The notes beneath the pieces were generated by a model. It had not been told where the DNA came from and did no database searches. It was given only the letters and a program-made list of their open reading frames with translations. From positions 124,001-188,000 of the forward strand of contig NW_025936313.1 of the NCBI RefSeq assembly GCF_000764305.2: a stretch of 64,000 bases of DNA, written 5' to 3'. Shown here in pieces: positions 1-9,535 of this stretch. Every line of letters starts with the position of its first letter. Position 1 is the first letter of the stretch. The stretch is from Hyalella azteca. Its lineage: Eukaryota > Arthropoda > Malacostraca > Amphipoda > Hyalellidae. The translations under genes were made by a program, and so were the position numbers.

Positions 1-167
1 AATTTCTGAAGAATGTACCTGACTGGTATACCTGAAATGTATCTTATAAAATACCTAATTTTAGAACATTAATAACCTATCTAACTGGATTTTTTCTTCT
101 TAAATTAACTTTCAAAGTAAAGAATCTGTATATACAAATATATAAAGTCAATTTCATATACTTTCAG

Positions 168-1443
168 GCTATGAAGCAAGAAGAGCCCCTGTAAAGCGTG
201 AGACGCTCAAGCAGCGAGACTACAACATTGACCTCAACTCCAGGCTTGGCAAGAGTCAGTTTATCACAAGAGCAACTCCAACATCTCAGTCTGCAGGGTA
301 AGAATAACTTGTTTCAAGACGTCTTTATGGTCTCTCATGTAACACAAACATGACATTGTTTTTTAGGAGACTATTTATTGACTGATCAAAAAGTTTAAAT
401 ATTTTTCAGATTCTTTATTGTTGAGTGATTATTTTGTGAATTTTTATGGCTACATTTAGCCATAAGGTGTTGAAATATATAATCTGCCTTTTTCTGTGCT
501 GCGTGTGTTAACCCATTAATGCCGAGTGGTTCCATTTGGAACCAGCAGAGAAAAATGAATTCACAATAAAATTGTAAGATCAAATAAATATACCTGTGGA
601 TGCATAGGTTTGATACACATCATGTACATGTTCTGGCAAAGTTTGGTTCTGCCGCGCTGACTACTCTCTTTTCAGTTAACATTCACTAGAACCAGGTCAT
701 GGAACAGTCGTGGAAATTTTTTTCTAAATACCGGTACATACCCTGTATATATAGGTATATATTTTTCTTCATTCAACATCTCAATATTGTTTGTATAACT
801 ACTATGTATTCACACCATTCTAACTTCACTGTTGGTTACTTCTCCAGATTAAATGCACAATTCATCTGCATGAGCGCTGTATATTTCTTAAAATTTATCA
901 GATGTGATTTTTCTATTCACAAATATATTTTGTTTGCACCTGTACATTTACACCTTTAGGCAATTCTAGATCGAAATTTTAAGAAAAATTTCTCCTTTTC
1001 AGATATTACTGCAATGTATGTGACTGCGTCGTTAAAGAATCCATCAATTTCCTTGATCACATCAATGGCATAAAACGTAAGTTTATAGTCCATATTTTTC
1101 TCATTGTTTGAAAGGCCTCGTTTATTACTTGAAACTTTTAAACTGTATTTACTGAATGAAAAAGATCCGTTTATTCACATATTTTTCTCGTATAAAGTTC
1201 AGCAGTATGAAAAACATTTTTTTGCATACTAATAATGAAATTTTTCTCTAGGAAAATTCAGTTTTTTCATTTCTTGTGTTTATGTCAAAACCTGTTTCAT
1301 TTGTTCCAGATCAGAGAAAGCTTGGAATGTCTATGGAAGTGGAGCGTTCCTCTCTGGACCAGGTCAAAAAACGTTTTGAAATGAATAAGAGAAAAATGGA
1401 AGAGAAGGAGCAGCAGTACGATGTAGAGCAGCGATTAAATTAA
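168..1443 (+). CDS. ZMAT2: ZMAT2 / SNU23 spliceosomal zinc-finger protein, 3' part, truncated C-terminus
   Basis: Three exons are visible: 168-297, 1003-1076 and 1310-1443; upstream exons lie outside the window. Splice phases join cleanly (GG|A, C|AT). The translation contains [20 protein letters not shown], then a matrin/U1-type C2H2 finger (YYCNVCDCV...[11 protein letters not shown]-x2-C-x12-H-x5-H), then [20 protein letters not shown]. This order and wording is ZMAT2, the metazoan Snu23 that enters the spliceosome with the U4/U6.U5 tri-snRNP and acts in the nucleus. Odd: the frame stops at 1441-1443 after EQRLN, roughly 60 residues short of the usual end. The family's terminal peptide survives immediately after it, but shifted ([13 protein letters not shown] from about 1443). 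The basic/acidic linker between them is missing. This could be a real deletion plus frameshift, an assembly error or an unseen splice. Identity is very likely; the C-terminal model is uncertain. Confidence 0.9.
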
Positions 1444-1929
1444 TGGGATTCGGAGCTTTCGGATCTAGCAAAAAGTCTGGATTGTGTTCAATAATATGTA
1501 CATAAAATAAGCACCGTTTTTTTTTATCGAAATATATTCGTGTAAATTTCAATTGTTTCATATTTCTACCACCCTTGTCTTCAATTATCTTGGTTGTGAT
1601 TACGTCGAGCAAGAGCTTGGAGATGTGCTGGTAGAAGTAACTACGAATATGAAACAATTTCGCATAGATAGATACAAAAATTGAATAGGCTTTACAGTTG
1701 TAGAAAAGGAGTTCTAATCAGAGACTAAATCTGCCCAGAGCTGCATGAATTTACATGATCCCTTCCTGCATTAACGTAGCTTCCAACTATCACATTTTCG
1801 GCTTCAAGCCACCCGCCTGAATCAGACAAACCCGCCTCCAGTAAAGAAGCCGTGTATGAAATGGCCCAGCATCGTCTGGCAAATTATGAAATATTACATC
1901 AACCAGACGAGGTTCGAAGGAAGCACTCG

Positions 1930-2405
1930 TCTCCCTTCTAAACTAGCTGCGGTAAGTGGGAGTGGCAAGTGGCAGCTGCGTTTTAACGCTGACAAATGTA
2001 AAGTAATTCGCCTTGGCAAGAATAATGAACAGCAAGATTACAGTATAAGAAGACGTGGTTGCAACGACAGAGTGATAATGTCGAAGTCGACAATGGAAAA
2101 AGATTCAGGAGTTAATGTCGACATTGAGTTTAAATTTTCTAAGCATATTGAAGCTCAAGTTATTAAAGCAATCAACGACTTGTACTGATCAGACGCTCCT
2201 ACGAGTATATAGATGCAGAAGCGATGAAGCTGTAGTTTGTCGCTGTTGTACGTCCGAACCTAGAGTTTGGAAACGCAGTGTGGTCACCAAAACTATGAAA
2301 TACACAAATTTAGTCGATAGAGTTCAAAGACGTGCAACAAGGATAATTCCGGGATTAAAAGGCAAGCCTTTTGTCACTACCTACTGGAAATCTCTGATTC
2401 GTTAG
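1930..2405 (+). pseudogene. CR1-like LINE reverse transcriptase fragment (plus strand)
   Basis: Two overlapping open frames carry pieces typical of the C-terminal half of a CR1/Jockey-type reverse transcriptase: WQLRFNADKCKVIRLGKNN, then FSKHIEAQVIKAIND, then after a frameshift NLVDRVQRRATRIIPGLKGK. These belong to the palm/thumb region after the YADD box. No endonuclease, YADD box or intact ORF remains, so this is a dead fragment. A related fragment lies just downstream in opposite orientation, so two copies face each other. Confidence 0.75.
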
Positions 2406-2889
2406 AATACGTTTTCCTCAATTTCCAAAGACTTCACTTTTCGCAAAAGCGGCTCATGCGGAACACTGTCAAATGCTTAGGCAAAATAGAAGTACAATGC
2501 ATCCACTGGCTCCCTTTCATCCAGCAGGCGAGTCCAATCGTTCAGCGTAGATAATAAGTTAGTGGAGCAGGATATACTGGCAAAAAAAAAAAAAAAACCT
2601 GTTGACAATCTGATAGGAGATGGTGATCCACATTTAATCCACGTTCTAATGTAATTTGTCTGATTAAACCGTAAGTTCAATAAGAATTTCGAGACAAAGA
2701 AATCGCCAAGTAATTTCAACTTATCTTCATTGAAAACCTTTTATAAATCAGCTCAATCGTCAGTTCAAAAAATTTACAAAATGCAAGTACAATGAGTCGG
2801 GCCGGTCTACAATCTGAAGGGAAAATCATAATGTACTCGAAAAGGATTAAAACCAAAGTAACAAGAAAACGACAACGGAACATGAATAC

Positions 2890-3937
2890 CTATCGATTTA
2901 CAATTTCAAGGCAAGGTATCCGTTCTAAAATATGTAGCGATAGGACTTGCCTTTCAATCCCGGAATTATCCTTGTGGCACGACTTTGAACACTCTATTAA
3001 ATTTTTGTCCTTTTCAAGTTTCGGTGACCAGACGACGTTTTCAAGCTCTATGTTTGGGCGCACGACAGCAACAAACAACTGCTTCATCTCTTTTGCATCT
3101 AGGAACTCAAAAAAGCGTCTGATCAGTCCACGTCGTTTTGATCAGTCCAAGTCGTTCAGCCAAGTCCAGCTTTATTAACTTGACCTTCAATATGCTTAGA
3201 AAAATTCAAATCATTGTCGATATTAACTCCTAAATCTTTTCCCATTGTCGTCTTGGCCTCTCTCACGGCCGGTCTCGCGGCCGTGATTCCAAATTCAGTG
3301 AGCGTGGAATATCTCGCAAAATACTGAACGTAGCTTGATGAAACTTGGTACACATAATCATTAGAGCCTAATGGTGATGTTTAGCTCGTGACAATTTTTC
3401 AAAATTCGCCTTCATTCCTGAGTTATATGAATATACGTGGTGAAAATTGCAGTGAGCGTGACATTTCTTCTAAAGTACTGTACAGATTTGAATTAAATTT
3501 TGAATATAAATTTCTCAATACCCAGAATGAAGGCGAATTTTGAAAAATTGTCACGAGCTAAACATCACCGTTAGGCTCTAATGATTATGTGTACCAAGTT
3601 TCATCAAGCTACGTTCAGTATTTTGCGAGATATTCCACGCTCACTGAATTTGGAATCACGGCCGCGAGACCGGCCGTGAGAGAGGCCGCGTTTTTGTCCG
3701 AGACGTCTCATCAGCCCAGTCAACCATCCTGTCAAGATCACCTTGTAACTGTACTTTTTGCGACGTATTATTCACTGTATTATAAATTTTTGTATCGTCA
3801 GCATTCATCGAGCAAACGCTAGACACAGCTTCTGGCAGATCGTTTATAAACGAAACGAATAAAACAGGCCCAAGAACGCTTTCTTGTGGCACGGGAAGAA
3901 CGGATCCTAGTGGCCCGAGAACGCTTCCTTGTGGCAC
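2890..3937 (-). pseudogene. CR1-like LINE reverse transcriptase fragment (minus strand), interrupted by a foldback
   Basis: Read on the minus strand from 3937: PQESVLGPVLFVSFINDLPE followed by NADDTKIYN (the VPQGSVLGP and YADD regions, the latter degraded to NADD), then the frame enters the foldback at 3255-3687. Past it come LGVNIDNDLNFSKHIEGQVN (3250-3160) and RPNIELENVVWSPKL (about 3050). This is the same LINE family as the plus-strand fragment. Roughly 35 residues of palm sequence are missing at the foldback junction. Nonfunctional. Confidence 0.75.
3255..3687. mobile_element. Foldback element with 163-bp near-perfect inverted arms
   Basis: The arms 3255-3417 and 3525-3687 are each 163 bp and are reverse complements, with a single mismatch noticed (AATGGTG versus CACCGTT on the other arm). 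They enclose a 107-bp spacer. Termini are GGCCTCTCTCACGGCC and its complement. As a result the same peptide appears in both directions. The element lies within the minus-strand LINE fragment. No clear target-site duplication was found, so the superfamily is open. Confidence 0.85.
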
Positions 3938-4202
3938 CGTTTACAATCGCGGAATATTTTACGTGAAGAAGAAAACTTCAAGTCCACAGGTCACCAAAAC
4001 GTTTGCGTTATATTGTTCAGGATATTCAACTCTGAATAAAATTCCTAAAGATATATGCATATCTTCATTGATCTGTATAATATATATTTTTTCTCCTCGA
4101 TCGCGCCCAGATGTGAAAAAATTATTGGAGCCTTATTATTTACTTTGCATAACTTATTTATTTAGATTTTTCCCGTAATAATGATAAAAAATATAACTCA
4201 GT

Positions 4203-4348
4203 ACTCACTGCAGTGAGTGACAGAGAGCGCATTTTCTCGTCGACGAAAACATGAAGTCACGGACGGACAGACAGACGGACAAACGGACGGACAGACGGAC
4301 ATGGCGAGCGCAATAGTCCATTTTTTCATAAATGAGAAAATGCGCTAA
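4203..4348. mobile_element. Short TIR element with GGAC/GACA tetramer core
   Basis: AGCGCATTTTCTC near 4226 is matched by the inverted GAGAAAATGCGCT near 4347. Between them runs a GGAC/GACA-type tetramer tract (4258-4300), and next to it is the palindrome ACTCACTGCAGTGAGT. The same three parts recur in opposite orientation at 16811-16900, so this is a dispersed family rather than a chance microsatellite. Confidence 0.6.
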
Positions 4349-4371
4349 AAAGAAGGGAAGTGCAATTTATA

Positions 4372-4853
4372 GGGTATTACTTTAGATCAAGTGCATCCAA
4401 AAAAGGGTGTTTTTTTTAATCATAAGTTTTTTGGGTGTAGATAAAGAATCTGAAATCCGTTTTTGGCGGTCGGCATTGGAAAACCGATTTTTATATATGC
4501 CGATTTTTATATATTTTCTAATGCAAAATGCAAGTTAAATTTTGGCACCAATATCCGTGGATTTATAGCGTTTTTAACTTCGCCTCGGTGACCCATATAC
4601 TCTTGCAACCACGACATTGCAGGCAACCACGACATTGCAACCACGGTTAGGTTAGGTTAGGTTAAGTTAGATTAGGTTTTTTCGCCGATTTTGCCGATTT
4701 TTGCCCGATTTTTTTGACGAATTAGAGCCTCGGGGAAAAAATCTGTTTTCCGATGCCGACCGCCAAAAACGGATTTCCTATTCTTTATCTACACCCTAAA
4801 AAACATGTAATAAAAAAACACCCTTTTTTGATGTACTTAATCTAAAGTATTAC
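4372..4853. mobile_element. MITE-like element with about 120-bp terminal inverted repeats
   Basis: The left end begins GGGTATTACTTTAGAT and the right end finishes ATCTAAAGTATTACC. The similarity runs inward about 120 bp, including the landmarks AAAAAAGGGTG, GGTGTAGATAAAGAAT and GGCGGTCGGCAT, at roughly 90% identity by eye. The spacer contains a duplicated AACCACGACATTGCA unit and a TTAGG-type tract. TATA lies on both sides and might be target sequence. No transposase is present, so it is non-autonomous. Confidence 0.75.
4644..4680 (+). repeat. Interstitial TTAGG-type tract
   Basis: Four to six units of GGTTA (TTAGG), two of them imperfect, lie in the spacer of the MITE-like element. TTAGG is the ancestral arthropod telomere repeat, so the tract is compatible with an arthropod genome. 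It is too short to be a telomere itself. Confidence 0.6.
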
Positions 4854-4872
4854 CATCTATAGAATAAAATTG

Positions 4873-6055
4873 TCGCTCAACGCGCAGAAGAACATTTGGA
4901 GAGCACTGCAAAATACAACAAAGCATAACACTGTACTGCACAACGCAGCACTACACTGCATAGCACAGCACTACAATGCATAGCGTAGCATTATTGGCGT
5001 CGAAGAATAGACCAAGTTACCGTTGAAGTAGTCGTCGATTCTGGTAATGTTCTTGACTTGTCTTCTCATGATCTCCATGTGTCAATAACACAGAAGAGGA
5101 GTTGCCACTCGCCACTATACTCGTCTTGCCGGCTTCGAATAGAAAAGGATTTATATTATCAACAGAACCAAAGAGAAATTGTTACTAACATGCAAACATC
5201 ATTGCAAATTCTTATATGTCAAAAAAGTATCTAGTATAAATCAAATTTCCCCTTCTTGTATTTAGTATAATTTTTTATTTTATGTATGTGCGTCCAACCT
5301 CGTGCATTATCGTCTTGAGACTTCGAGGGCATCGAGGCAACTCGAGGTCGAGAGTCGAAACTCTCCTGCATCATGATTGCGACGTGGACCGTCAACGCTT
5401 GCGGTTCTTGTGAGTTGTGTAAGGCCGTAAGGGGAGTGTAGTCACTGTGTTGATAATGACTGCAGGGTTACGAGCGAAAGTGTCAGGATATGAATTGAAT
5501 CTCAAACACTGAAAGTATCATTTGGAAAGTCCAGCCTGCTCTGGTTCTGGCTCTTTTTACTTTTCAGCAAGATTATTGTATTTAAGAATGCTCATTGATG
5601 ACTGACTCTGACTGATTTGATTTGTCCTGTCTTCTTTTCAAGTTTTGTTTGGAAATAACGCTGTCCAGTGTCCACATTTATATAAATAGGTAGAATATTG
5701 TCAACAAATCACTCAATTGATTTGAAATGAAAAAAAAGTTGATAATTATATCATGGCTTTTTCTATTTGAGTTACAATTATCATCAATGACACAAAATTG
5801 GCTCTGGAGCAGCCATAGTGACAAAGCAGAGAGTTTTTTAGACTCTCCCTCAAGTTCACTTTTGAAAGCATTATCATACTTAAGAAATTGGTTCAAATCT
5901 TGAGTAAATGAGGAAATTAAAAATGAACTGATTCTAAAAAAGCTCTGGTTTGCCACTATGCTGCTATGCAAGAAACCAAATTCACCGCCCGAGCCAAAGA
6001 TCTTAAATTCCACAATTAGGCCATCTACCAAAAAGACTGAACAGCCAAGCAAGGT
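4873..6055. other. Gene-free spacer
   Basis: No supported gene. It contains a short CA/GCA-rich direct repeat (ACAACGCAGCACTACACTGCATAGCACAG type, about 4937-4990) and otherwise unremarkable AT-rich DNA. Part of the right end may be the degraded 5' region of the LINE that follows. Confidence 0.5.
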
Positions 6056-8948
6056 GGCAGACTGCTGATGCTGATTCACAACTCCATCCCGTTCACCATA
6101 ACGAAACTCCCTGACAACACCACAATTGAAAGTCAAGCCATCATGATTAAAGCTCTCAACTCCGACCTGAACATTATCAACATCTACATACCCCCTAAAA
6201 GTTCCTGCCCTGCCAACTTCAAAGCATCGATGACCAATCTACCTGCACTACCTAACACAATAATCTTAGGTGACCTGAATGCTCACGACCCACTCTGGCA
6301 CTCAAGCAGTTGAGACGCCCGTGGCGAGGACCTGGCCAGCGAACTAGGCAACTCCAAAAGCAGCACGCTCAACATGGACACCCCAACCCGGCGACCCAGC
6401 AACGGACAACCTACATCTCTGGACATCTCTATCACCTCAGACTCCCTGATCTCACACATGGACTGGACCACCGCCACAGCTCTCACCTCTGACCACCTAC
6501 CAATACACGTCACCTTGCTAGGTGACTACGACAATACCAAACCTCCCAAAATCACCATCACAAACTTCGCCAAAGCTGACTGGAACAAATTCACCCTCAA
6601 AACCGAACAAGTCTTTCACACAGCCAACCTCCCGCCTGATGTCTCCGCAGCTGAAAAACTCTTTCGACAAACAAGACTTAACGCAACATTCCATCTGGCC
6701 GTTACATCACCTCCAAACCCGGCTTGTCAAAATAAATAATCAACCTCATAAAACAACAAGACATGCTCTGCTCAACAAACCCCTCGTCCCCAAACATTGC
6801 AAACATGACGAGCCAAATCAACGGCCTCACCAACAACCTCAAAACTAACCGTCAGAAAGAATACCTTGACACCTTCAGCCGCCACACCAACATCAAACGC
6901 CTCTGGACAACCATAAATGCCCTGAACAGAAAACCCAAGCTTTACTCCAACGTTGCAATCGCCTTCAATGAAAAGCCCCTCAACTGCAACAAGAAAATGG
7001 CCAACAAATTTAACTAACTCTTCACCACCTCCGCACGACACACCACCAAGAAACTTGACCGAATAACGAAACGTTCAGCAAAGCGCCTCAACTTGACAGA
7101 CTGCCTCATGTTGACCACAGAACTCGTCCACAATGCCATAAAACACTCTTGTCCTTCCAGAGCCATTGGACCCGACGAGCTTACAATCCTTCACCTAAAA
7201 CACCTCAGAACTCATGGAATCACCTACCTGACCAAACTATTCAACGAGTCGCTCAGAGCCTGCCGAATACCTGAAATCTACAAAACCACTAAAGTGATCC
7301 CCCTACTCAAACCCGGTAAACCAGAAGACCAAGCCTCCTCGTACCGACTGATCTCTCTCCTCTGTCCAGCCGTCAAAGTTCTAAAAAAATGCCTCCTATT
7401 TATCATCAACAAACACCTTCCACTCGCCAGGCACCAACAAGGTTTCAGACCCGGGCACTCTACCACCTTGGCTCTCGTTCTCCTGACAAACTACATCTCC
7501 AATGGACTCAACCAAAAGAAACCTGCTCACCGCACTATCGTTACCGCTTTGGACCTCAGCAAAGCCTTCAATACCGTCAACCATCAAACACTCGTCAACG
7601 ACCGTATCGATTCCACCCTGCCCCATTCAATCGCATGCTGGATCACTAACTATCTACATAGGCGCTCAGCCTACACTGAATTCTGCAATGAAACATCGAA
7701 ACAACGAATCATTCACACTGGGGTACCACAGGGATCCGTGCTGTCCCCGTCGCTCTTCAACCACTACATTTCCAAAGCCCCACTACCTCTGCCAAACATC
7801 AAAATCATTTCCTACGCAGACGACTTCACCATCTGCGCAACTGGGCCTGACACTGTACGACTTACCAAACAACTCAATAACTATCTGCCAGAGCTGACCT
7901 CCTTCTTCACCCAATGCAATCTCGAAATTTCAGCCACCAAGTCAACAGTCACGCTCATCACTCCTCACACCGCTCAATACAATCACCACCCACAAGTGGA
8001 AATCAACAACCTGGTACTGCCGCTCAACCACAACCCAAAAATCCTCGGCCTCACCTTCGACACAATGTTCACCTTCACTGCCCACCATAAAAACATCGCC
8101 TTCAAAGCTTTGAAACGTAACAATATCCTCAAAGCTCTCCCGGAACCACATACGGACAAGATAAAGAAACGCTCCTCCAAACCTACAAAGCAATTGGCCG
8201 CCCAATAATCGATTATGCCTGCCCGGCCTGGATACCTGTCACATCCAAGTCAAATCTCAATCGCCTCCAAACAGTACAAAACGCCGCTCTACGCACAATT
8301 ACAGGATGCCACAACATCACCTCAGAACCACACCTCCACTCAGAATGCCGAATGCTAACCGTTCAACAGCACTCCGATCTACTGGCCACATAATTCCTTC
8401 TAAAGAGCCATGACATCAACAACCCTTGCCACCGCATCACTACCCTAAACCAACCACCTCATACAAGAAAAGAAATGCTACACACTCGCTACCACGACAC
8501 CATTCAACCCGTCATGCCAGCCGCCATCAACAGCCAATCCATCAAAACTGCCTGCAACACACTACATACAAGCGCCGCCTGAACGGCCGTTGAGACTTAC
8601 CACGTCCCGGTACTTCTCAATGGCTGGCCACCACCCACGCCAAAAATCGACCCGTCTGAAGCCACTTTGTCACGCAAAACAAGGCAAATACTAGCCCAAC
8701 TTTGGACCGGCCACTCCATTATACTAAACAGCTGCAAAAACCGCTTGTGACAACAACATCAACATTTGTCCACATTGCTGTCTTCTGCCGGATGACGTGC
8801 CTCATCTTTTTAACTGCATCAGCAATCCTACAACCCTTAACATCATAGACCTATGGCGAAGGACCGTTCAAGTGGCTGGTTGGCTCCGGCCCCATCTGGA
8901 CCAGCCCAGCTGACGCGCTCGGCTGGGGCAACAACAACAACATTACAC
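6056..8948 (+). mobile_element. Decayed Jockey-like non-LTR retrotransposon (LINE copy 1)
   Basis: In order on the plus strand: the C-terminal half of an APE-type endonuclease (IILGDLNAHDPLWHS at about 6265-6305; SDHLPIHV in another frame at about 6490-6515), then a reverse transcriptase (7093-8208), then a C-terminal zinc-knuckle remnant (VPHLFNC at about 8798-8818). The 3' end is ACAACAACAACA at about 8930-8945. Several frameshifts and stops are present and the 5' end is missing, so it is dead and 5'-truncated. The composition is C-rich and A-rich, unlike the flanks. It is the same lineage as LINE copy 2 inside the SGCB intron, though the two are clearly diverged. Confidence 0.88.
7093..8208 (+). 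pseudogene. Reverse transcriptase ORF of LINE copy 1
   Basis: This is a 371-codon open stretch. Motifs in order: GPDELTILHLKH (about residues 26-37), VIPLLKPGKPEDQASSYR (RT block 2), QQGFRPGHST, the active-site block TALDLSKAFNTV, VPQGSVLSPSLFNHYI, the catalytic YADD box (SYADDFTI), and ILGLTFD. All are hallmarks of Jockey/I-group LINE reverse transcriptases. The frame is lost after residue 350, where the thumb region continues in another frame (ARPAWIPV-like). It has no intact partner endonuclease, so it is not expected to be active. Confidence 0.88.
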
Positions 8949-9535
8949 AAAAAAAGTTGCCATTCATCACTAAAAATAAACATCGTTTAGTAGGTAGCCT
9001 ACTGGACTACGTCCACAGGTCACTGCCTGCCTCACTGGCACTTACTAGGTAGTCTGTCTGGCAGTGGTCACTGGTCGTGGTCAGACTCAGAACAACAATT
9101 TGCAAGGTTTGATAACCACATGATGACTTAGCAGCTGTTGTTATCATGCTATAGAGATGGGATTTATTTTTATTTATAAAATAGATATTAGACTGTTTCT
9201 ATAAATTCTATTCAAGACTGATGAGTGGTGACCTAAGTGCTAATCAGCTAATGTGCTATGGCAAGTTAGGTAAGCCATAAGATTATTAAGATAATGACAT
9301 TAACTTTGTAGATCTTTGTCATATTCATGTGTTTCAATTATTTTCTTGAAATTCTGATTCTTTGAAGTTGACATGCTTTTATTGCTTTTGCTTTACATTG
9401 TTCCTTTTTTTGAAGAATAATATAACATGATAATAATTTGTCAACATCTTTTAGCTTGCTGCCAATTTCTGGAATTTTTTCAACAGAGATTAGTGATAGA
9501 CATAATATTCATTGTTAAATAATTATAATACAAAA
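8949..9535. other. Spacer and presumed MPI promoter region
   Basis: No coding signal was seen. The stretch runs from the LINE 3' tail to the MPI start codon and should hold the MPI promoter and 5' UTR. No TATA box or other element could be assigned with confidence. Confidence 0.4.

Noticed and set aside
5678..6136. 152-codon minus-strand ORF
   Set aside because: Partly antisense to the start of LINE copy 1, with no recognisable domain.
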